A stretch of 36,925 bases of DNA from Thermomicrobiaceae bacterium (lineage in GTDB: Bacteria > Chloroflexota > Chloroflexia > Thermomicrobiales > Thermomicrobiaceae). This document shows positions 23,261 to 30,039 of the stretch, in pieces. Location of the stretch: positions 1 through 36,925 of the forward strand of contig JADBJL010000093.1 of assembly GCA_014874455.1 (NCBI GenBank), read 5' to 3'. The notes below the pieces were generated by a model, which saw only the letters and a program-made list of their open reading frames with translations, searched no databases and was not told the DNA's origin. The translations under genes were made by a program, and so were the position numbers. Numbering within the stretch: the first letter of the stretch is position 1; every line of letters begins with the position of its first letter.

Positions 23261-24355
23261 CTATGTCCGGATCAAGGTGCGCGTTACGAGGGGGAGCTGT
23301 GCTTGGACATCGAGTTCTAATCCTGCGGTGACTCCGCGTTGGTACAGGTAGTAGGCAGCTCCCGCGATCATCGCGGCGTTATCAGTGCACAGGATCGGCG
23401 GCGGGTAGCGCACCGGGACGTGTACCGCTTCCTGGAGTCGTCTGCGAAGAAGCGCATTTGCCGCCACTCCACCGGCCAGGAGCACCATCGCCGCCCTGAA
23501 GTCTCGCGCCGCCCGCGCCGTCTTCTCGACCAGCACTTCGACGATTGCCTCCTGGTACTCGGCAGCGAGGTCGGCTACCGGCATCGTGGGCGCGTAGACC
23601 GGCGGCTCGTACTCGGGGAAAGGCTTCCGGGAGGTCGAACGGCGGTTCGTCTGCGCTGGACGGCGATAGTGCTCCACCAAGCGGAGCAACGCTGTCTTCA
23701 GGCCACTGAAGCTGAAGTCGTAACTATCTCCCAGCCAGGCCCGCGGCAGCGCAAACCGGCCCGGCCGCCCATGCTCAGCCGCGCGCTGTATCGCCGGGCC
23801 ACCAGGAAAACCCAGCCCGAGCAGCCGCGCACCCTTGTCGAACGCCTCGCCGGCCGCGTCGTCCAGGGTGCGGCCGAGCAACCCGTAGTCCCCATGGTCA
23901 CGCATCAAGACCAGCTCGGTATGCCCGCCGGAGACGATCAAGCAGACCAGCGGAAAGATCGGTGGCTCGACCTCCGGCTCCCCTGGCAGCGTCAGCCAGT
24001 TGGCGTAGATGTGTCCCTCCAGGTGGTTCACCGGAATCAGCGGCTTCTCCCAAACGTACGCTAGCGTCTTCGCGATATTGACCCCGACGAGGAGCGAGCC
24101 GGCCAGCCCTGGCCCTTCGGTCACCGCGATCGCATCCAGAGCCGACGGACTGACTCCAGCCTGCTCGATGGCCAGGTCGATGGTGGGGATAATCGTCGTT
24201 ACGTGCCGCCGTGAGGCGAGCTCGGGGACGATCCCGCCGTAGCGCTCGTGCAGGTCGACCTGTGACCGGATCACGTTGGAGAGCACCCATCGACCGTCAC
24301 GCACGACAGCCGCCGAGGTCTCATCGCAGGAGGTCTCGATGCCCAGGATGATCAC
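23261..24355 (-). CDS. tsaD: tRNA t6A37 threonylcarbamoyltransferase TsaD
   Basis: This 364-residue ASKHA-fold protein transfers threonylcarbamoyl to A37 of tRNAs that read ANN codons. It contains 'GIETSCDETSAA' (5-16), metal ligands His111 and His115 in 'NHLEGHIYANW' and Asp325 in 'CTDNAAMIAG'. An extra basic, Pro-rich segment (about 231-260) is inserted before the second half of the catalytic domain; many TsaD proteins are shorter here. The start is GTG 24355, overlapping rimI by 4 nt (GTGA). Its partners TsaB and TsaE are encoded just upstream; the TC-AMP synthase TsaC is not in the window. Confidence 0.96.
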   Translation of the reverse strand: MIILGIETSCDETSAAVVRDGRWVLSNVIRSQVDLHERYGGIVPELASRRHVTTIIPTIDLAIEQAGVSPSALDAIAVTEGPGLAGSLLVGVNIAKTLAYVWEKPLIPVNHLEGHIYANWLTLPGEPEVEPPIFPLVCLIVSGGHTELVLMRDHGDYGLLGRTLDDAAGEAFDKGARLLGLGFPGGPAIQRAAEHGRPGRFALPRAWLGDSYDFSFSGLKTALLRLVEHYRRPAQTNRRSTSRKPFPEYEPPVYAPTMPVADLAAEYQEAIVEVLVEKTARAARDFRAAMVLLAGGVAANALLRRRLQEAVHVPVRYPPPILCTDNAAMIAGAAYYLYQRGVTAGLELDVQAQLPLVTRTLIRT

Positions 24356-25020
24356 GCCGTCCGCTCCACGATTTCGATGTGCTCACGCGCGAGCTTCTCG
24401 GTGAGCCGCCGCTTCAGCTCGAGGAGGTACTGCCGATATGCCGGGTCACGGAGCGAGGGCGAGGTCATGATGTACGCGTCCTCCGCGTTATCGCTGTAGT
24501 AGCGGGGCCGTACACCCTGCCGAGTCAGGCCATACTTCTCGTACAGCGCTTGAGCCGCCCGGTTCGAGACCCTCACCTCCAAGGTGAGGAATTCGGCACC
24601 GCGGCGAATCGCTTCGCTCACGAGGGCCAGGAAAAGCGCCTCACCGAGCCCGAGTCTCCGATGCTCAGGCGCGACGCCGATCGTCGTCACATGGGCCTCG
24701 CCGTAGACGATCCACATACCGGCAAAGCCGACCAGCGGCCGCGTCGTCGTCCGCAGCGGCCGCCGGAGACGCGGCAGGAGCACTAGCGGCCCACGCCCTT
24801 CCTCCCGCTCCGGTTCGGCTTCTCCCGTCTCCGGCAGCTCTTGACGCAGAACGAGATAGTAGTTGCGCTCAGGTTCGCGCAGCTCCCGGTAGTACGCGGA
24901 CTCCGGCCAGGGATTCGTAAAGCATCTCCGTTCGAGCTGCGACACCTCCGGCACGTCGTCGCTCTGCATCGGCGCGAGTACATAGATCCGCTTCGTGCCA
25001 TCACGCGCAGCCGCCGTCAC
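24352..25020 (-). CDS. rimI: Ribosomal protein S18 alanine N-acetyltransferase-like GNAT (RimI)
   Basis: This 222-residue GNAT protein lies between tsaB and tsaD, the usual place for rimI. The acetyl-CoA loop is 'RRLGLGEAL', the N-terminal strand has 'LERRCFTNPWPESAYYREL', and 'ALYEKYGLTRQGVRPRYY' with 'EDAY' is the RimI C-terminal signature. An acidic then basic insertion (about residues 62-93) makes it longer than the usual 150-160 residues. It acetylates a protein N-terminus, classically ribosomal S18, though the bacterial target can differ. The start GTG 25020 has only a weak ribosome site. Confidence 0.88.
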   Translation of the reverse strand: MTAAARDGTKRIYVLAPMQSDDVPEVSQLERRCFTNPWPESAYYRELREPERNYYLVLRQELPETGEAEPEREEGRGPLVLLPRLRRPLRTTTRPLVGFAGMWIVYGEAHVTTIGVAPEHRRLGLGEALFLALVSEAIRRGAEFLTLEVRVSNRAAQALYEKYGLTRQGVRPRYYSDNAEDAYIMTSPSLRDPAYRQYLLELKRRLTEKLAREHIEIVERTA

Positions 25021-25062
25021 TTTGGCACAGCCTAACCGTTCGTCGTTCCCGGAAACCGCCCT

Positions 25063-25770
25063 CTAGCGGCTCTCCGGCAATTCTACCGGAGCCACTACCT
25101 CCGTAGTTCCGAGGTGCACGTAGATCGGTTCCAGTGTTTCCAGTCGATCGACCGCGCCGCTCTGCCATCGCTGTAAGGCCAGCTCTGCCACCCAGCCAGG
25201 GCGGAGCAGTCGCCACGACGGGGGTGGCAGGAGCACCTTCGGTTGGCCTTTCAACCGCTCCGCGAGTTCGGCGCCGAGCACGCCAGCGAAGACCATCGTC
25301 TCGGTCAACCCGTCGGCGAGCTGCTCAGCGCGAACTGTCCGCAGCAAGCTGTCGCGCACCCATTGGCCGCTGCGGAGGTGGTAGTCTGCATAGACGACCC
25401 GCCCGCGGCCGGCCGGCACGAACGCGCGTATCGGGTGCCGGCGGGCGGTGTGTGGGTATGCCAGCGCGTCGAGCGTGACGATCCCCACCAAGGGTATCCC
25501 CAGCCCATAGCTCAGCCCCTTCCCGACACTCATGCCCACGCGCAGGCCGTTGAAACTCCCAGGGCCGAGAGTCACGGCGATCGCTCTGAGCTGCCGGGCG
25601 GTAACTCTGTTAATTCGAAGCAGGTGATCGAGCTGGCCGAGCAGGCTCGCCGTCTGACTCCGGCCGGCGCTCCAGCTCAGCTCGCTCAGCCAGGCCCCGT
25701 CGTACAGGGCTAACCCTGCCTGCTCGGTCGAGGTATCAATCGCCAGGAGCAGCCGGTCGACGTCGACCAC
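25063..25770 (-). CDS. tsaB: t6A pathway protein TsaB
   Basis: This 235-residue ASKHA-like scaffold protein binds TsaD and TsaE in the t6A complex. 'LAIDTSTEQAGLAL' near the N-terminus, 'TLGPGSFNGLRVGMSVGKGL' (about 68-87) and 'PAGRGRVVYADY' are its family hallmarks. I place the start at GTG 25770 because CGGAGG lies 6 nt upstream; a TTG two codons earlier would sit directly on the ribosome site. The gene overlaps the end of tsaE by 35 bp. The C-terminal part ends in 'LEPIYVHLG', typical of TsaB. Confidence 0.93.
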   Translation of the reverse strand: MVDVDRLLLAIDTSTEQAGLALYDGAWLSELSWSAGRSQTASLLGQLDHLLRINRVTARQLRAIAVTLGPGSFNGLRVGMSVGKGLSYGLGIPLVGIVTLDALAYPHTARRHPIRAFVPAGRGRVVYADYHLRSGQWVRDSLLRTVRAEQLADGLTETMVFAGVLGAELAERLKGQPKVLLPPPSWRLLRPGWVAELALQRWQSGAVDRLETLEPIYVHLGTTEVVAPVELPESR

Positions 25771-26272
25771 CGGCAACCTCCGCTTTCAGGCGACTAACCA
25801 ACCGCTGGTATCGCTCGCCCGATGGGTAGAAGGCCAGCCGCCGCTTGCTGTCGGCAACGAATTCCAGCTCGATCAGCAGGTACTGCTCGAACAGATCGGA
25901 GGTGAGACGCTCCGGCCATTCGATCACCACGATCCCGTCGGGATCGTCGAGGTAATCCATCAGGCCGAAAGTCGCGAGTTCCCCTGGCTCTTCCAGCCGG
26001 TACAAGTCGATATGGTAGAGCCGAACCGGGATCCCGTCCGGCAGATGCCCGCTGTGCTCGCTGGCCAGCACGAAAGTCGGACTCTGGACATAGTCTTCCA
26101 CTTCCAACCCCCGGGCGATCCCTTGCACCAGGGTCGTCTTCCCAGAGCCGAGCGGCCCGTGGAGCAGGTAAACATCGCCGGGACGCGCCAGCCGGCCGAG
26201 GTGCATGCCGATTCGGCGAGTCTGCTCGGGGCTGTGACTGATGATGTCCAACGCCGGGACAGGAGAGCGCAT
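25736..26272 (-). CDS. tsaE: t6A pathway ATPase TsaE
   Basis: This 178-residue P-loop ATPase helps reset the TsaB-TsaD complex. The P-loop is GPLGSGKT (39-46), followed by 'VQSPTFVL', 'HIDLYRLE' and 'VIEWPERL', all diagnostic. The open frame continues far upstream, antisense to the amidase gene; the ATG at 26272 is preferred because AAGGA lies 5-6 nt upstream and the family starts here. The C-terminus is a basic tail longer than usual and overlaps tsaB by 35 bp. Confidence 0.94.
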   Translation of the reverse strand: MRSPVPALDIISHSPEQTRRIGMHLGRLARPGDVYLLHGPLGSGKTTLVQGIARGLEVEDYVQSPTFVLASEHSGHLPDGIPVRLYHIDLYRLEEPGELATFGLMDYLDDPDGIVVIEWPERLTSDLFEQYLLIELEFVADSKRRLAFYPSGERYQRLVSRLKAEVAGGRRRPAAPGD

Positions 26273-26331
26273 CTCGATCCTTGCCCACACTTCTCGACAC
26301 TTTACCGGCTGTCCATCACCCCGTCGAGGTA

Positions 26332-27741
26332 TCAGTCGATCGGTGGCCGGTGCTGCGCCCAGGGCCGGTGCCGCTCGTAGGCTGCCGCAAGTCGCAGGAC
26401 AGTCACGTCTTCCCGCCAGCGCCCGACGATCTGGAGTCCGACCGGTAGGCCCTCGCTCGTGAAGCCACACGGTACCGTCGCTGCAGGCTGGCCCGTGAAA
26501 TTGAACGGATACGTGAACGGCGTCCAGGAGAGATACGTCGTCGGGCGACCGCCCACCTGCCCGGGATGGTCGGCTCCGGCGGCGAACGCGGCGACTGGCA
26601 ACGTCGGGCTCAGGAGAACGTCGTACCGTTCCATCAACCGTCGGATCCGCTCGGCATAGGCTGAGCGTTCGGCATAGGCCCATGCGAGGTCGACCCCGCT
26701 CCATCGCTGTCCAGCCTCGATGACGCTGAGCCGGCCGGGATCGATGAGATCGCGAACCTGCTCGAGATCGGAGCGGTGTACGGCCGCCATCGCGGTAGAC
26801 CAGATGATCTCGAGTACCGGATAGGGATCCTCCAACGGCTGTGGGATCGGCTCCACTTCGCACCCCAGCTCGGCAACAGCATGTGCGGCATCTTCAGCGA
26901 GTCGCCGCACTTCCGGGTCGACCGCCAGCTCACCCACGTTCGCGATCCAACCGGCACGCAGCCCGGCGACCCCGCTGTCCAGGCTGGCAAGGTAGTCGAC
27001 CCCGGTCGCGTTGAGCGAGTTGCGGTCTCGCGGATCGGGCCCGGCTATCACGTTCAACATCAGGGCGGCGTCGGCGACCGTGCGGGTCATCGGCCCCACG
27101 TGAGCCAACGTCTCGACGGCGCTCGGCGGATAGTAGGGCACGAGCCCGAACGACGGCTTGAAGCCGAAGATGCCGCAGAACGCGGCCGGGATGCGGATCG
27201 AGCCGGCGCCATCGGTACCCTGAGCGAGCGGCCCGAGACCAGCGGCGACAGCGGCGGCTGCCCCGCCACTCGACCCTCCAGCAGTACGCCCGAGTTTCCA
27301 GGGGTTGTGGGTCGGCCCGACCACGCGGTTACCCGAATCCCCCTTCCAGCCGAGCTCGGGCGTGTTGGTCTTGCCCAGCAGCACCGCGCCAGCGCTGTAC
27401 AGGCGCTCGACGACCGGCGCGTCTTCCTCAGGAACCCAATCCTTCCACAGGAGCGAGCCACGGGTCGTGCGGATCCCGCGCGTCGGCGTCACATCCTTGA
27501 TCGACACCGGTATGCCGAGGAGCGGTGGTCGATCATGGCCGGTGGCATAGGCCTGTTCTGCGTCGACCGCTTGCTTGCGGGCCAGGTCGGCGGTCACCGT
27601 GACGAAGGCGGTCAGCTTGGGATTGAGCCGCTCGATCCGTTGGAGAACTGCGTCGACGACTTCCACCGGTGAGAGCGCCCGCTTGCGATAGAGCTGCCGC
27701 AGCTCGATCGCTGACAAGTAACACAGTTCTTCCTGTGACAC
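26332..27741 (-). CDS. Amidase signature family hydrolase
   Basis: This 469-residue enzyme has the Ser-cisSer-Lys triad of the amidase signature family: Lys82 in 'VSIKDV', Ser157 in 'GRTAGGSSGG' and Ser181 in 'DGAGSIRIPA', followed by 'CGIFGFKPS'. It hydrolyses an amide; the substrate is not evident. GatA of the Glu-tRNA amidotransferase belongs to the family, but no gatB or gatC neighbour is present and the sequence reads as a general amidase. GTG 27741 has GGAGGG 6 nt upstream. It sits 18 bp after thiL and 59 bp before tsaE, probably in the same transcript. Confidence 0.9.
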   Translation of the reverse strand: MSQEELCYLSAIELRQLYRKRALSPVEVVDAVLQRIERLNPKLTAFVTVTADLARKQAVDAEQAYATGHDRPPLLGIPVSIKDVTPTRGIRTTRGSLLWKDWVPEEDAPVVERLYSAGAVLLGKTNTPELGWKGDSGNRVVGPTHNPWKLGRTAGGSSGGAAAAVAAGLGPLAQGTDGAGSIRIPAAFCGIFGFKPSFGLVPYYPPSAVETLAHVGPMTRTVADAALMLNVIAGPDPRDRNSLNATGVDYLASLDSGVAGLRAGWIANVGELAVDPEVRRLAEDAAHAVAELGCEVEPIPQPLEDPYPVLEIIWSTAMAAVHRSDLEQVRDLIDPGRLSVIEAGQRWSGVDLAWAYAERSAYAERIRRLMERYDVLLSPTLPVAAFAAGADHPGQVGGRPTTYLSWTPFTYPFNFTGQPAATVPCGFTSEGLPVGLQIVGRWREDVTVLRLAAAYERHRPWAQHRPPID

Positions 27742-27759
27742 GGTCTACCCTCCACTTCC

Positions 27760-28791
27760 CTACGTCTTGAAATGCGTATATCCGCCCGGCTCGACCACTT
27801 CCAGCTTGCCGAGCAGGTCGCGTAGCTTGACCTGCGGGCCCTCGGCTCCGGCCTCCACCACCTGGCCGATAGACACCGGCGGTCGTAGTCTGGCGCGGCG
27901 GAAGACATGACAGACGCGTTCGAAGACCTGAGGTGGCGCGGTAAAGAGGAGCTCGTAGTCTTCGCCGCCCCGGAGCGCGAGATCGCGCCAGTCCGGAAAG
28001 CCCCACTTGATGGCGTTCGGCACCGGCAGGCGGTACGTCTCGATGATGGCTGAAACACCGCTCCGCTCACAGATCTTGGGCAAATCGCCCAGTAACCCAT
28101 CGCTCAGATCCATCGCTGCCCGCACGCCGCATCGCCGGAGCAACAGGCCTTCCCACACCCTCGGCTGAGGCCGGTGGTAGGCGGCCTGCATCGCCGGGCT
28201 CCCGTCAAGGGTCTTCAATCCGCGCTCGAGGACGCGCAGCCCAGCCGCAGCCAGGCCCAGCGGCCCAGTCACCGCGATCACATCGCCGGGTCGCGCAGCA
28301 GCCCGGGTCAGGAGTGGGCGCCCATCGCGTGGCACGTCACCCACGACGGTGACCGCGATTACCACGCCGTTCGGCGCTCGGCTGGTGTCGCCTCCGGCGA
28401 TGACCAGGCCGAAGCGTTGGCCTAATCTGCGAGCGCTGCGGTAGAAGTCGAGCACTTCCTGGTCACGTTCCGAGCCTCGCAGCGCGAGATCGATGAGCGC
28501 CAGTCGAGGGCGCGCACCCATAGCCGCGATGTCGCTCAGGTTGACGGCCAGCGCCTTATAGCCCAGCGATGCCCAGTCTGTCCAGTCGAGCCTGAAGTGG
28601 ACACGCTCCATCAACACATCGGTCGTAATGACCACATCGTGGCCTGCCGGAGGGCGCCAGGCCGCTGCGTCGTCGCTGATCCCGATCTTCAGCCGGCGTG
28701 GCGCGGCACCGTTGGCGATTCTGGCGATCTGGTCGATAAGCGCAAACTCGCCCACCTCCCGCACGAGCCGACCACTAGCGGCCACCCGCAT
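27760..28791 (-). CDS. thiL: Thiamine-monophosphate kinase ThiL
   Basis: This 343-residue kinase phosphorylates thiamine monophosphate to thiamine diphosphate. It has 'GEFALIDQI' near the start, 'GISDDAAAW' (nucleotide/metal), 'TTDVLMERVHFRL', 'NLSDIAAMGARP', 'IAGGDTSRA' and 'AMDLSDGLLGDL' in the order of PurM-fold ThiL proteins. 'GGEDYELLF' near the C-terminus is also characteristic. Length is typical. The ATG at 28791 has GAGG a few nt upstream and follows the glycosyltransferase stop by 6 bp. Association of thiL with tsaE/tsaB/rimI/tsaD is common in bacteria. Confidence 0.95.
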   Translation of the reverse strand: MRVAASGRLVREVGEFALIDQIARIANGAAPRRLKIGISDDAAAWRPPAGHDVVITTDVLMERVHFRLDWTDWASLGYKALAVNLSDIAAMGARPRLALIDLALRGSERDQEVLDFYRSARRLGQRFGLVIAGGDTSRAPNGVVIAVTVVGDVPRDGRPLLTRAAARPGDVIAVTGPLGLAAAGLRVLERGLKTLDGSPAMQAAYHRPQPRVWEGLLLRRCGVRAAMDLSDGLLGDLPKICERSGVSAIIETYRLPVPNAIKWGFPDWRDLALRGGEDYELLFTAPPQVFERVCHVFRRARLRPPVSIGQVVEAGAEGPQVKLRDLLGKLEVVEPGGYTHFKT

Positions 28792-28797
28792 GACGCC

Positions 28798-29973
28798 TCA
28801 TCCCCTTCGCTCGAACGTGATCCGCTTCTCATCGGAGCACTCCCCCACGCACCGATACACGCGGATCGTCGCCTCCGCTGTCCGCTCCCAGGTGAAAGCC
28901 CGTGCGCGTTCCCGCCCCGCCCGCGAGAGCGCGGCTCGCAGTTCGGGCGATCCAACCAGCTCGCGCATCGCCCGTGCCAGGGCATCGGTGTCGCGCGGGT
29001 CGACCAGCACCGCTGCCCGCCCTGCTACTTCCGGCAATGACGACGTGGAGGAAGTGATCACCGGAGTGCCGCACGCCATCGCTTCCAAGACCGGAAGCCC
29101 GAACCCCTCGTAGAGCGAGGGGTAAACGAAGACGGTCGCTGCGCTGTACCAGAGGGGAAGTTCCTCTGGGCTGACATACCCGGTAAACCGCACCTGCTCG
29201 ACGAGCGCCAGCTCTCGCACCAGGCGGAAGATGCCCGACTCGCGCCAGCCGCGGGCGCCAGCGATGACGAGCGGCATCGAGAGATCGTCTTTCGCTCGGG
29301 CGTACGCGTGAAGCAATCCTTCCACATTCTTGCGCGGCTGTAGCGTGCCCAAATACAACAGAAACGCCTCCGGCAGGCCGTGCGCTACCCGGAACGCCTG
29401 CAGCGCATCGGGATCGCGTACCGGTTGGAGAGTTCCGTCCACACCGTTCGGCACCACCATGACCTTGTCCGGCCCTACCCCACAGAACTCGATAACGTCG
29501 TCGCGTGTCTGTGCGGACACGGCGATGACCCGATCGGCTCGCCGCACTGAGCGCCGCGTCAAGGCAGCCAGATAGCGCTGCTTGTACACCGGATAGTGCT
29601 GGGGATAGCGGAGAAATGCAAGGTCATGGACGGTCACCACCAGTGGCCTCGGCCCGGCCAGCGGCACCACGTTGACCGGCCCGTGGAGAAGGTCGACGTG
29701 ACGAGCTCGCGTGACGGCCGGGGCAACGAGCTGCTCCCACAAGATCCTCACCGGCGGTCGCCCCGTGGGCAGCCGGCTCACCGACCAGGTGACACGCTCC
29801 ATCGGGCGATCCGGGAAGGCTCGGTAGGCACCGAGGTTCGTGAAGACGACCAGATCCAGATCGGTCGCGGATCGGGGAAGATGGCGCACCAGCGCCTCGA
29901 TGTACCGGCTGACTCCAGCGCGCCGGTATCCAGGCGCGAACGAGAGGAGATGGCTCAAGAGTCCGACACGCAC
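28798..29973 (-). CDS. Glycosyltransferase family 4 (GT-B fold)
   Basis: This 391-residue retaining glycosyltransferase resembles mannosyltransferases of surface polysaccharide or glycolipid synthesis. The N-terminal half begins 'VGLLSHLLSFAPGYRRAGVS' (acceptor side, with the Gly-rich turn), and the C-terminal half has 'YLGTLQPRKN' and the donor-binding E-x7-E motif in 'EGFGLPVLEAMACG'. It is cytoplasmic or peripheral to the membrane. GTG 29973 was chosen since GAGGAG lies 7 nt upstream; an open frame extends much further but is antisense to the helicase gene. It is the first gene of the thirteen-gene minus-strand run. Confidence 0.9.
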   Translation of the reverse strand: MRVGLLSHLLSFAPGYRRAGVSRYIEALVRHLPRSATDLDLVVFTNLGAYRAFPDRPMERVTWSVSRLPTGRPPVRILWEQLVAPAVTRARHVDLLHGPVNVVPLAGPRPLVVTVHDLAFLRYPQHYPVYKQRYLAALTRRSVRRADRVIAVSAQTRDDVIEFCGVGPDKVMVVPNGVDGTLQPVRDPDALQAFRVAHGLPEAFLLYLGTLQPRKNVEGLLHAYARAKDDLSMPLVIAGARGWRESGIFRLVRELALVEQVRFTGYVSPEELPLWYSAATVFVYPSLYEGFGLPVLEAMACGTPVITSSTSSLPEVAGRAAVLVDPRDTDALARAMRELVGSPELRAALSRAGRERARAFTWERTAEATIRVYRCVGECSDEKRITFERRG

Positions 29974-29992
29974 ACCGCCGCTCCTCGGGCCG

Positions 29993-29998
29993 ATTCTA
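29993..29998 (-). promoter_or_regulatory. Candidate -10 element (TAGAAT) for the thirteen-gene run
   Basis: TAGAAT on the minus strand (29998-29993) lies 20 nt before the glycosyltransferase start and would give a leader of about 13 nt carrying the GAGGAG site. No good -35 is visible at 16-18 nt, so strength and identity are uncertain. Confidence 0.35.
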
Positions 29999-30023
29999 CC
30001 CGGCTCTCGGTCGTCTCTCCTAC

Positions 30024-30032
30024 TGCTATACT
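30024..30032 (+). promoter_or_regulatory. Extended -10 promoter of the helicase gene
   Basis: TGCTATACT (30024-30032) is an extended -10 (TGN plus TATACT). Transcription would begin near 30039-30040, exactly at the ATG, implying a leaderless message. It lies back to back with the divergent glycosyltransferase promoter. Confidence 0.5.
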
Positions 30033-30039
30033 GAGGCGG

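Noticed and set aside
26273-26863. Upstream continuation of the tsaE frame
   Set aside because: Antisense to the amidase C-terminus; TsaE proteins start near 26272.
26332-27741. Calling the amidase GatA
   Set aside because: No gatB or gatC neighbour, and the sequence around the triad reads as a general amidase.
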